A stretch of DNA of 64,000 nucleotides, taken from Paenibacillus agilis (lineage in GTDB: Bacteria; Bacillota; Bacilli; Paenibacillales; Paenibacillaceae). The stretch covers positions 1-64,000 of the forward strand of contig NZ_VNJK01000006.1 in NCBI RefSeq assembly GCF_007786455.1, read 5' to 3'. Position 1 is the stretch's first letter, and each line of letters starts with the position of its first letter. The position numbers and the translations under genes are program-made. Of this stretch, positions 48,985 through 57,134 are shown one piece after another. The notes under the pieces are model-generated. The model had not been told where the DNA came from and did not search any database. It worked only from the letters and a program-made list of their open reading frames with translations.

Positions 48985-50088
48985 TTAAACCAAGTCTCTA
49001 AATTCTTTACCATACTGTGCTCCACCTACGACACGCTTCTTGAATACAATCTTATCGACTGTAATTTCACTCTCGTCAGTAAGAACTTCATTGTCGTTAT
49101 CGTATCGCACATCGAAGTCAACATTTTCAGAGTATGCTGTGAATACTTCTTTATCAATGATTTCAACTTCAAGAGGTGAGAACATAACAGAAGCAAAGTC
49201 CCCAGAGGTATGATATCCAATTCGAGTTAAAGCACTCATCAAGTTAATACTTTCTTCTGTGGTAACAACAAGTCCATTGCTATGGTGAATAGTTACATCG
49301 TATCGAACAGACTCATTTTCTGTGGAAGAGATATTCAAGTCTTCCATTGTCTCTAAGAAGCTATAACCCAAGTTCAGTTCAAAGGCGATTGCTCGTAATG
49401 AATCGTAGTTCAAGTCAAAGCGATTGGAGAAGCGTTGTACAAGAGTAATTTGGTTATGATACTCAGGCTTCAACTTATCTTTTAGGTACAATTCGATTTC
49501 TTCGGCAGAAGGGTAATTGAATTGTAAATGATAGTGGAAACGACCTGGGCGATTAATCATGTATTGATTAACTCGTCTAATCTCATTCACAGTCACTACA
49601 TACAGGCGTTTTGTTTGAGAAACACCATCGAACAAACTAAGCAACTTATCTTGATGTTCTTTCTTTTCGGAGTTGTCGAACACTTTCTCAAACTCATCGA
49701 ACATTACGATGCATTCTTGCTTGATTGATTCAATAAATTCAACGATTCCTTGATAAGCTTCTGTAACAATGATTGTTGGCATTTCATGCGTCTCAGCAAA
49801 GCTTGCAGAAAGAAGCCGAGCAAACATTGATTTACCCATACCTTTTTTACCGCTCAGAATCACGCCTACGCTACGTTCGATGTTGTTATACAGGCTAACA
49901 ACTTTAGCGATTTTCTGTGGATGCTTGCCGTAAGGTTTCTCGTTTATTTTAAATGAATCAGCATCTTCTAAGTAGAAGCCCATCATAGGATGGAAACAAA
50001 CCTTGTAGTTACCCACTGGAATCTTATCGAAAGTCTTCAAGTCATCAGAAAAAATTCTCGTAATTTCGCCTGTCTTAACAATTTTCAT
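48985..50088 (-). CDS. AAA+ ATPase
   Basis: 367 aa. Walker A GVILSGKKGMGKSMFARLL, Walker B ECIVMFDEFEKVF, sensor 1 RLYVVTVNEIRR, arginine finger region NRPGRFHYHLQF. It resembles classical AAA remodelling ATPases. C-terminal 120 residues are strand-rich and acidic, possibly substrate binding. It heads a group with the 679-aa zinc/beta-sandwich protein; the pair may act together. Confidence 0.82.
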   Translation of the reverse strand: MKIVKTGEITRIFSDDLKTFDKIPVGNYKVCFHPMMGFYLEDADSFKINEKPYGKHPQKIAKVVSLYNNIERSVGVILSGKKGMGKSMFARLLSASFAETHEMPTIIVTEAYQGIVEFIESIKQECIVMFDEFEKVFDNSEKKEHQDKLLSLFDGVSQTKRLYVVTVNEIRRVNQYMINRPGRFHYHLQFNYPSAEEIELYLKDKLKPEYHNQITLVQRFSNRFDLNYDSLRAIAFELNLGYSFLETMEDLNISSTENESVRYDVTIHHSNGLVVTTEESINLMSALTRIGYHTSGDFASVMFSPLEVEIIDKEVFTAYSENVDFDVRYDNDNEVLTDESEITVDKIVFKKRVVGGAQYGKEFRDLV

Positions 50089-50124
50089 TTTGTTATATCC
50101 CCTTTTAGGTTGGTTTTTGTTTTG

Positions 50125-50382
50125 TTAGTTTAATTCTTCGAACTCAAATGCGCTTAACAATGCTGGCAATTGGTTGAATGAACTGTAATTTGTTTCGCTT
50201 GTATCTACGTTCTCTGTACATATATAACTCGCGTATGTGCCACGACCAGTGCCAGCTCTTTTAACAGGAATTGAAAGTTGAATCTTACTTCCTAATTTAA
50301 GATTCTGAAACATTTGCGCTTTTGTTTTACGATTAATTTGCGTTACCACTAAAACTTTACTACTCATTACTATTGCATCCAT
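50125..50382 (-). CDS. Hypothetical protein, 85 aa
   Basis: From ATG 50382, after AGGTGAG. KVLVVTQINRKTKAQMFQNL then GSKIQLSIPVKRAG...ASYICTE is a strand-rich small domain. Between the ATPase and the 679-aa gene, spacing suggests one unit. Unknown. Confidence 0.5.
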   Translation of the reverse strand: MDAIVMSSKVLVVTQINRKTKAQMFQNLKLGSKIQLSIPVKRAGTGRGTYASYICTENVDTSETNYSSFNQLPALLSAFEFEELN

Positions 50383-50401
50383 TGCACCACTCACCTTTCA
50401 T

Positions 50402-50719
50402 TCAATCTTCCATAGGCACAGCCTTCCAGTACACAATTTTTTCGCCTTCATCAATCGCACATTCGACATTGTAACAAGAAAGTGTATGCCCATAGATGTT
50501 TCGTCGTGTATATTGAAGACTTTCTGTGAAGTCCAATTCAATTGTAGAAACATCGTACTCTTTTGCATATTTTAATCCAAGGAAACTCTTATACGATGTT
50601 AGAGCGGAAGTTGTACCAATCACTACTCGTCGGAGGTGGTTGCTCACCCTTTCGAGTGAGTAACCTTCAAACCATCTCTCCACCTGTTCTTCAATCGCAT
50701 CATGCTCGTAACTGTTCAT
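50402..50719 (-). CDS. Hypothetical protein, 105 aa
   Basis: AIEEQVERWFEGYSLERVSN, then RVVIGTTSALTSYKSFLGLK and STIELDFTESLQYTRRN. Conserved-looking alpha/beta. Same operon as ATPase and 679-aa protein. Not recognised. Confidence 0.5.
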   Translation of the reverse strand: MNSYEHDAIEEQVERWFEGYSLERVSNHLRRVVIGTTSALTSYKSFLGLKYAKEYDVSTIELDFTESLQYTRRNIYGHTLSCYNVECAIDEGEKIVYWKAVPMED

Positions 50720-50772
50720 GTTTATTAGCTCCCTTTATGTTTTTTAGGATTTATGTTTTGTGTGATTAATTA

Positions 50773-52812
50773 TTAATCCCAACGGTCAATCTTGATAAGG
50801 CGTGTGGAGTTACCTGTCGTTACTTTCATAATCAGATTCCACTCGCTGTCTTTGCTGTATCCTACGCCGCAAGCAGTTGCGTCTTCCGCGCCTTCGATTG
50901 GTGTATTCGCTGTATACGCTTCAAGCGTCTTCCGAACTTCACGCAACTCAGGTTGTAAAGTTTCTGTAAAGAATCCGCGACCCTTACCCTCGGAAGTGTC
51001 TTTACATCCTTCCAGTAAGAAGAAGACATGATGACCTGCATTCGTAGCTTTCTTCTCGCCCCATAAGTTAGGAGATTCAGTGATTCCTTGAACCTTCACG
51101 AAACCATTTACTGAAATGTCCCATGCGTCAACAGATGAGTAATTTGTACCAGATATTGTAGGTGTTTGACCTTTGATGTAGTTGAACTCGAATGCGTTAA
51201 TCTTTTGGCTGTCTTGCAAGGAACTATTGAATGTGAAGACTTTTCCGTTTACTTCAAGCTCAACTTTGAATGGTGTGATACCATTTCCACGCTCAGAGAA
51301 GTTATAAACATAGAACTGATAGCGACCTTCACGCGCTTTACCATTGCTCCAACGAATATTTTCGACAGGAGTCAAGGAAGTACGACCTCCTGCATTCATA
51401 TCAATGTCAAGGTTCCCACCACAACGACCATATCTATCACCGTAGTAGATGTGTTCACGATTTGGAGTGATTACATGCAAGTCAAGGTCTGTGTAGTTCT
51501 CCCAAATCAAGGAGCAACGAATTTCATTGTTCTCGTACTTACCACCCTGACTCTCAACACGCCGCTTGATTTCACCATCAATACCGCCATGGTAGTACCA
51601 AGAGAATGTGTTATCCCATTGCAGGATATTTGGTGCTGTTTCGTCTGTGGCTGTAACCAGAGCCATTAGGCGATTTGCATTGTCAACCAACACTTCAATA
51701 CTATCCGCTGTTGGCATCACTGTGCGTTGGAACTTATCAAAAGTCATCACTGTTTTCGGCAGAACTAGACCGTTAACATTAGTACTTTCTTCGGCATTGG
51801 AACGAGGTTTAATGTTTCCGAATACTCCACTAGACTTAGAAACAGGCTTTTTAGTAACTTCTTTCCCTTTCCAGATGAATTGCGGAATCTCTTCGATTGT
51901 TGCATAGCGGCGTAACAAGGAATTTGCAATGCCAAGTTTCTCAACAATCTTCTCTGCTTGCTGGATGTTACCCTGCGAAGGAGCAGTTTGTGAACGTTGG
52001 AATGTTGCTGGATTCATTTTATCTGCAAAGCGTCGAACAATCGAATCAGTGTCATATCCAGATACAATATCATCAAGTAATGTACCAATCATGCTTGACT
52101 TAATGTGGCAGAAGCCATTTGGTGCAGTTGCTACAGCCAACCATGTGATGTTGTCGCGTATGCGGCTGTTCTTTGCGTTCTCACGCATCTCATGCAACTC
52201 TTTAATCCATTGTGCGATACCTACATAGCGGTCTCCGCGATACAGAGATTCGGATTGAAGTAATGCCAATGCTTGGTCAACAGCTTCTATAGGATACGCC
52301 AGTAATCCAGCAATTAAGATACGGAAGTCTTCTTTCTTCTCAGCCATTTCCTGTCCAGCAGTCTTCAAGCGATTGTTGAATACATTCGCTCTTGGAAGTT
52401 CTACAGACATATGGCTCCAACCGCCAGATGATGGTGTTCCAAGTACTCTCTCACTCGAAATGAACATGCCAGTTACGCGAGAGTTAAGGATGCTGCGCTT
52501 CATAGCCTTTACAGACTTAGAGAAGAATTTAGGCGTTTCACTCTCGTCCCACAGGACGGAAACCATTTCGCCATTCTCGTTGATATGTACCAAGCCACCG
52601 AAACGTTCAATGAACTGTTTGCAACAACGGCAAGTGTAGTGTTGACGAGCGTGTTCTGGAAGATTCTCCAAGAATACATCGAACAGTCCTTCTGCGGCAC
52701 TCGTCATGAACAGCGGCTTATCACTGAAAGATGCGAAACGTTCTTGGATTGCATTGCTGAATTGTGGGTAGTTGTCGTTATGGCTGTCCGTAGAAGTGTA
52801 GATTGTTGTCAT
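50773..52812 (-). CDS. Large protein with CRCC zinc-type site and DUF2135-like beta sandwich
   Basis: 679 aa. Near residue 60, YTCRCCKQFIERFGG is a cysteine site. Residues 150-330 are helical with NITWLAVATAPNGFCHIKSS. Residues 430-530 carry CSLIWENYTDLDLHVITPN, YGRCGGNLDIDMNAGGR and ENIRWSNGKAREGRYQFYVY, matching the DUF2135/YfaP pattern (DLDLHV, G-x-LD-x-D, pENI-x-W). The C-terminal 100 residues are strand-rich (HVFFLLEGCKDTSEGKGRGF). A translated 17-mer copy encodes NAEEST (51782-51798). Possibly a remodelled substrate of the nearby ATPase; function unknown. Confidence 0.65.
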   Translation of the reverse strand: MTTIYTSTDSHNDNYPQFSNAIQERFASFSDKPLFMTSAAEGLFDVFLENLPEHARQHYTCRCCKQFIERFGGLVHINENGEMVSVLWDESETPKFFSKSVKAMKRSILNSRVTGMFISSERVLGTPSSGGWSHMSVELPRANVFNNRLKTAGQEMAEKKEDFRILIAGLLAYPIEAVDQALALLQSESLYRGDRYVGIAQWIKELHEMRENAKNSRIRDNITWLAVATAPNGFCHIKSSMIGTLLDDIVSGYDTDSIVRRFADKMNPATFQRSQTAPSQGNIQQAEKIVEKLGIANSLLRRYATIEEIPQFIWKGKEVTKKPVSKSSGVFGNIKPRSNAEESTNVNGLVLPKTVMTFDKFQRTVMPTADSIEVLVDNANRLMALVTATDETAPNILQWDNTFSWYYHGGIDGEIKRRVESQGGKYENNEIRCSLIWENYTDLDLHVITPNREHIYYGDRYGRCGGNLDIDMNAGGRTSLTPVENIRWSNGKAREGRYQFYVYNFSERGNGITPFKVELEVNGKVFTFNSSLQDSQKINAFEFNYIKGQTPTISGTNYSSVDAWDISVNGFVKVQGITESPNLWGEKKATNAGHHVFFLLEGCKDTSEGKGRGFFTETLQPELREVRKTLEAYTANTPIEGAEDATACGVGYSKDSEWNLIMKVTTGNSTRLIKIDRWD

Positions 52813-52869
52813 TTGTATTAGCTCCCTTATATATGTTTTTGGTTTTAATTTATAGAGTTTTACCCGTAA

Positions 52870-53178
52870 TTATCGAATGAAGTCTGAAAGTTTTTCTTGC
52901 ACTTTCGTATTCATACCTTTCTCTTCAATGGCACGAATTTTATTGTCAGTAAGTTGCTTAATCTTACGTTGGTGATTTTCTATTTCCTTTTCAATCTTTT
53001 GTTCTTCGGAAACGATAATTAAGTCAAGTTCATTATTAATTACATCAAGTTCACTATGCGCTTTTTTCATGTGGTCGAACAACCCAATAGCTTTATCGCT
53101 CAATTCTTTTACCTTATCTTCATTGGAAAGGATGACAATCTTTGCTTTGCGGAATTTGTTTACGATTTTATTCAACAT
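52870..53178 (-). CDS. Coiled-coil protein, 102 aa
   Basis: Almost entirely heptad helix: NKFRKAKIVILSNEDKVKEL, EQKIEKEIENHQRKIKQLTD. Between AAA+ module and RecA-like gene. Unknown. Confidence 0.6.
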   Translation of the reverse strand: MLNKIVNKFRKAKIVILSNEDKVKELSDKAIGLFDHMKKAHSELDVINNELDLIIVSEEQKIEKEIENHQRKIKQLTDNKIRAIEEKGMNTKVQEKLSDFIR

Positions 53179-53197
53179 TTTCTATATCCCCTTTAGG

Positions 53198-53560
53198 TTA
53201 GTTTAGTTGTTTTCTTTCGATTGAATTTTTCAATTGTTCGCGCATTATGTCTTTGTGTCTGTGATTAGCTTTTATTTTATTTTCTTTGTGTGTAGTACTT
53301 GCATCGTATTCAGCTTTTTCCTCATCGTAAACCATGATAGGATTACTAACACTATCGCGCCAAATTGTAAGAATCAGACCAGTACGACTGACCAAGATGT
53401 TCATGTCATGGTAGCGAATAATGTAGTCTTTTGACATATAGGTGTGTGCCACATTACCCATTACAATGGCACGAAGAAGTTTGTACTTTGTGCGTCGAAT
53501 ACCTTCTTTTTTCTTGCAAATTTGATTCCATTGTCCAATAGCTACATCACTGATTCTCAT
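53198..53560 (-). CDS. Hypothetical protein, 120 aa
   Basis: From ATG 53560, eight bases after GGAGG. TKYKLLRAIVMGNVAHTYMS, YIIRYHDMNILVSRTGLILT, and a basic C-terminus NKIKANHRHKDIMREQLKNS. The leader contains a long hairpin (53588-53621). Not recognised. Confidence 0.55.
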   Translation of the reverse strand: MRISDVAIGQWNQICKKKEGIRRTKYKLLRAIVMGNVAHTYMSKDYIIRYHDMNILVSRTGLILTIWRDSVSNPIMVYDEEKAEYDASTTHKENKIKANHRHKDIMREQLKNSIERKQLN

Positions 53561-53587
53561 GTTAAATTCCTCCATGTTTTATTGTTT

Positions 53588-53621
53588 GTACTTATGAAGA
53601 GCTTTGGCTCTCCATAAGTAC
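53588..53621 (-). other. Long hairpin in the leader of the 120-aa gene
   Basis: GTACTTATG / CATAAGTAC outer stem and AGAGC / GCTCT inner stem with one mismatch and a TTTG loop. Its first bases (GTAC) are shared with a copy of the 17-mer (53618-53634). No T run follows leftward. Confidence 0.6.
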
Positions 53622-53637
53622 TTTCTTTGGCATCTGT

Positions 53638-54720
53638 TTAGCCAAGAATTTGTGTTGCAATTTCAGATGCACGTTGAAGCTGTTCAATCTCTGTATATTT
53701 CTTATAATTGATGCTTCCATTAGCTTCCTTGAACTGCTTCTTCAATTCAGTCTGTTGTTCTGCATCCATCTTAGTAATCATAAGAGAGATTTCTTCAATG
53801 TACTGTTCAGAAGTCTTTTCCGCGCCTTCTACCTCGTCACTCACGTACTCTTCAATACGTACTTCAAGCTGTTTCTCTTGTTCAACCTTTGCCTTTTTCA
53901 TTGCACTAGCATCATTCTTGTACGATGACAAGACGGCATTCTCAAACGTCTCAACCATAAGATCAACATCGTATTCGATTTTGTTCGGAACATTTTCGAA
54001 ACGGCTTCCTGCTTCGATATCACCATCAGAACGGAAGTGAATATAGCGTGTTTCTTTGACGTTTCCGCTCACTACTTCTTTGTCGATGCTGATGTACAAG
54101 ATGAAGTCGGACATATTAACGAACAGGTTCTTCGCACGTTCTGGAAGCGTTACAGTCGTCTTGTCATAAGACTGACCGCTCTTAGTCTCAATCTTCTTCT
54201 CCTTATCATGCGTAATCATGAAGATGCCGTATCCAGCATTGACAAGTCGTTTGATTTGCTTATCAACTTCTTCTTCGACCATTGCATGACCTTGCCCCCA
54301 AGGGATGTCGTTGATTTGTTTAATCTTCGCATCTTTACGAGCGATACGTTCACGCTTGATGATGTATTCAGTAGCGTATTTGTACATGTAATCCAGTGTG
54401 TCGAATGCCAACATTCGGTATGATACCGCCTTACGGTGTTCGACTAACTGCGTTACAAGGTCTTGGAATTGCACCCAAGAATCGCGTTTGTCTTCTGGAT
54501 CATCATTAGGAACAGGTACTGCATGAATGCCATGCAGAGCCTTGTAGCCTTTCTCAAAAGCAATCAGAAGTGCTTTGTCTAAGCCTCCAATGTATTCAGT
54601 CTGTGCGAGTTTGTAGAACAGGCTTGATTTACCAGCTTTTCCAACTCCATATACAAGGAAGATATATTCGTAAATCAAAGCTTTCGGTAGGTTAGGTTGG
54701 ATATTGAGTACATTAATCAT
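53638..54720 (-). CDS. RecA-like/Sak4-type P-loop ATPase
   Basis: 360 aa. VYGVGKAGKSSLFYKLAQ (Walker A), RMLAFDTLDYMYKY (Walker B), GYGIFMITHDKEKKIE and later a serine/threonine-rich segment. The region resembles the single-strand annealing/recombination ATPases of phages with a RecA core (Sak4) that work beside an SSB. An SSB-like gene lies directly upstream. Long acidic helical C-terminus. Its ribosome site may be hidden in an RNA hairpin (54730-54763). Confidence 0.7.
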   Translation of the reverse strand: MINVLNIQPNLPKALIYEYIFLVYGVGKAGKSSLFYKLAQTEYIGGLDKALLIAFEKGYKALHGIHAVPVPNDDPEDKRDSWVQFQDLVTQLVEHRKAVSYRMLAFDTLDYMYKYATEYIIKRERIARKDAKIKQINDIPWGQGHAMVEEEVDKQIKRLVNAGYGIFMITHDKEKKIETKSGQSYDKTTVTLPERAKNLFVNMSDFILYISIDKEVVSGNVKETRYIHFRSDGDIEAGSRFENVPNKIEYDVDLMVETFENAVLSSYKNDASAMKKAKVEQEKQLEVRIEEYVSDEVEGAEKTSEQYIEEISLMITKMDAEQQTELKKQFKEANGSINYKKYTEIEQLQRASEIATQILG

Positions 54721-54729
54721 TCAGCATTA

Positions 54730-54763
54730 CCCCTTTGGTTTTGGTATTTGAGTACCAAAGGGG
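54730..54763 (-). promoter_or_regulatory. Hairpin that can hide the ribosome site of the RecA-like gene
   Basis: On the leftward transcript CCCCTTTGGT (54754-54763) pairs perfectly with ACCAAAGGGG (54730-54739). The second arm contains the AAAGGGG ribosome site, nine bases before the ATG. A competing stem, TTTGGTA / TACCAAA (54753-54759, 54740-54746), would leave the site free, so two exclusive folds exist. Confidence 0.6.
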
Positions 54764-54826
54764 AAGGATTATTTTCGATTCTTCCCCTCGGTACTTTCAT
54801 TGGCACAAGTTACATGTCAATTAAAG

Positions 54827-55888
54827 TTACTCGAAAGGAAGTTCATCCAAGCCTTCTCCATCTTCATCATCATCGGAGAAGTCATCGCCACCTGTTTTCG
54901 CGCCGCCTTTTACGTCACCATTGAACGCATCTTCGTCTTCGCTAATCAGATCTTCTTCTTTGTATTTCTTCGGCTCATAAGTCGAGGAATCTACAGAGAT
55001 GATTTGCAGTTCTTGGATATAGTCCTTCATGTAGTTATTCTCGAAGTCCTTTTGGATTTCTTCGTCGCCGCCCCAATCATCATCAGATACAGGAGCGTCA
55101 TCGAGACTTTCTTCTGCTTCTTTGAGGATAACTGAGTTGATTACGAGTCCATAGACTTTGATGAAGTCACCAAAACCAAATCGCTTCGTCATATTACCAG
55201 CAAGCTTTGGATACTGAAAAGTATCTACTGTGAATGATGTATCTACAATATCGCCGCCATACTTAATCGTCTTTGCATTTACGTGGAGACGCTTGTTTTC
55301 GTCGTCCAGCATTACATCAGAAATGATGATTTCATGCTCGAATTTCGATTCTTCTTTAAACTCAGGAGAGTTAAAGTCAAGCTTCTCATCAAGCTTCGTG
55401 ATGGACTTGATAATGAATTTCTTGCTACTTACTGTTTTTCCTTGCTTGTTCACGTACTCTTGGAAGTCGATCTCGCCATTCACACGTACAACATCGCCAT
55501 CTTTAAGGTTGGCTTTAATGTACTCGACTGCATCAAACTCAGGCAATACCATACGCAATTTCTTGCTGGAATCGTTAGGGTCTACTTCGAGGTAGCATCC
55601 AGTACCCAAGACCTTGTAATCACCTAAATCATTCTTACGATTTTTCCAAGGAACTTTCTTCGATTGCTTCGCTTTGCTGGAATAAGCAACTACTTCTTCT
55701 CGCTCCATACCAAACAATTCAACTCGAACTTGGTTTACTGCTGACGTTTCCAAGAAGAATTGAAGCGACTTGAATTGCTTGTCCGACTTCGTGAATCCTT
55801 CTTTTTTGGAATTATCGTTTCCGATACCTTTAACGCGACCTACCAATTTAATTTTGCCTTTTGTTTGCTCCAAGTTTGTTTTTGCCAT
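54827..55888 (-). CDS. SSB-like single-strand DNA-binding protein with acidic tail
   Basis: 353 aa. N-terminal strands KIKLVGRVKGIGND and FFLETSAVNQVRVELFGMER, a second OB-like part DGDVVRVNGEIDFQEYVNKQ and DFIKVYGLVINSVILKEAEE. From about residue 270 the protein becomes highly acidic and ends DEDGEGLDELPFE, very like the SSB C-terminal tip (DDDLPF) that recruits partner enzymes. Probably coats phage single-strand DNA. Assignment from fold pattern and tail. Confidence 0.7.
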   Translation of the reverse strand: MAKTNLEQTKGKIKLVGRVKGIGNDNSKKEGFTKSDKQFKSLQFFLETSAVNQVRVELFGMEREEVVAYSSKAKQSKKVPWKNRKNDLGDYKVLGTGCYLEVDPNDSSKKLRMVLPEFDAVEYIKANLKDGDVVRVNGEIDFQEYVNKQGKTVSSKKFIIKSITKLDEKLDFNSPEFKEESKFEHEIIISDVMLDDENKRLHVNAKTIKYGGDIVDTSFTVDTFQYPKLAGNMTKRFGFGDFIKVYGLVINSVILKEAEESLDDAPVSDDDWGGDEEIQKDFENNYMKDYIQELQIISVDSSTYEPKKYKEEDLISEDEDAFNGDVKGGAKTGGDDFSDDDEDGEGLDELPFE

Positions 55889-56133
55889 TCTTCAAACATC
55901 TCCCCTGATTGTGATTACATGGAGCAATCTTCTCGCTTCATGTTCTCATGTTTCAGAAGGTTCAACCTATTTTTTCATAGGTTTATGTTTGCTTGTTCTC
56001 CTTCATTGTTCATGTTGTGTCTTTCAGATGGGACTATTTAATAATAATTCCATCAAGAATCATTGCAAGTACTTTCTTTGGCATCGCATTTTTTTTAATG
56101 TCTCATGGTTGTTTCACCCTGTCGACAATTATT
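55889..56133. other. Leader region without a gene
   Basis: About 245 bases between the SSB-like gene and its promoter. It holds one 17-mer copy (56069-56085), a 7-bp hairpin AACCTAT / ATAGGTT (55964-55983), and a short frame MPKKVLAMILDGIIIK starting in the 17-mer with no ribosome site. No supported gene. A long 5' leader for the SSB/RecA operon. Confidence 0.6.
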
Positions 56134-56162
56134 ATTATAAGCGATGCGAAATCAAAAGTCAA
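56134..56162 (-). promoter_or_regulatory. SigmaA-type promoter for the SSB/RecA operon
   Basis: TTGACT (56157-56162) and TATAAT (56134-56139) with a 17-base spacer. A 17-mer variant lies 10 bases upstream (56173-56189) and another copy 50 bases downstream (56069-56085), so two bound proteins would flank the promoter. Confidence 0.78.
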
Positions 56163-56288
56163 CAATTTTTCTGTACTTTTTTTTGCATCGGTAATTATCA
56201 AGTCGGTACAGGCTTTTCACCCTATACTCATGTACTGTTAATACCCATCCAACCTACTCCCCTCTATATTTATTTGAATATACCCATA

Positions 56289-56735
56289 TTACATGGGCAA
56301 CGATTCCAGCAGTTGAAGGAATTCCTCTGGTTTGTATTGCATTTTGCGATATTTAACCATTTGTGCGTATAGGCAAGAGAGGTTGTTAGTATCGTCATCC
56401 AAAACTGCTAATACTTTTGTGAGTATCGATGGTTTAAAACTTACTGTCATCAGTTTCTCTACAATTTCTCCCTTCTCATGTTCTGTCTCAGCGGCTTCAT
56501 ATGCGAAAACAAATTCTTCGCAACTTGCATATGAAGCCCTTTCCTGCATTTGTTTCACAAATTTATGTACTAATAGCATCTTTGTCATTCTTTCCTCTTC
56601 TGTCTCTAATATGAAGCTATATAATGCATGAAGAGTGTCATTATCTACTACAATACATTCTAATTTTTTAAGCAGTAATCCTTTAAAACCCATTTCGAAA
56701 AGCACTTCTTTAATCGTTTGGTTCGTTAATTTCAT
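56289..56735 (-). CDS. Hypothetical protein, 148 aa, first leftward gene after the control region
   Basis: All-helical: TIKEVLFEMGFKGLLLKKLE, EERMTKMLLVHKFVKQMQER. Transcribed from the leftward face of the symmetric promoter at 56803-56834. A short CCCAT / ATGGG hairpin (56284-56298) at its end may terminate. Unknown; its position makes an early regulatory role possible. Confidence 0.55.
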   Translation of the reverse strand: MKLTNQTIKEVLFEMGFKGLLLKKLECIVVDNDTLHALYSFILETEEERMTKMLLVHKFVKQMQERASYASCEEFVFAYEAAETEHEKGEIVEKLMTVSFKPSILTKVLAVLDDDTNNLSCLYAQMVKYRKMQYKPEEFLQLLESLPM

Positions 56736-56802
56736 TGACCCTCATCCTCCAATGTCTTTGATGTTCGATGTAATGGGAACATGTGTTTGCTTTTTCCTCA
56801 AT

Positions 56803-56834
56803 TTGATTATATACTAAACCAAGGGTATAATCAA
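56803..56834. promoter_or_regulatory. Symmetric back-to-back promoter, one segment reading both ways
   Basis: Rightward: TTGATT (56803-56808), 17 bases, TATAAT (56826-56831). Leftward: TTGATT (56829-56834), 17 bases, TATAAT (56806-56811). The arms TTGATTATA / TATAATCAA are perfect inverted repeats, so the -35 of each promoter overlaps the -10 of the other. Only one polymerase can occupy it at a time. Confidence 0.75.
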
Positions 56835-57134
56835 TCTTCAAGAGGAAAGATAAACTATTGACAGTGAACACCTTTTATGATTATTGCAACACTTAAATAT
56901 TTTTTACCCGTTCTTAACAACATTTAAGGCTAAAGAGACACAGCACAGCAGTTATTAAACCTTTGGTTTAAAGAGTCTTTCCCATCATATTCTTTTGGTT
57001 GAAAAAGCGCAATCTGTAATTTTTACCATTTAACATCAGTGCTTTCTATTATATTTATTTGAAGAATGTACCTATGCAATGTAGCAATTAGACATTGCCT
57101 TTCACCAGCAATATTGAATAAAGGAGGTGTCCAT
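56835..57134 (+). other. Long leader of the XRE gene, with a palindrome
   Basis: About 300 bases with no supported gene. Contains TTAAACC-TTT-GGTTTAA (56955-56971), a perfect inverted repeat that may be an operator, and a possible weak second promoter starting TTGACA at 56867. A long leader suggests regulation or a small RNA. Confidence 0.5.
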
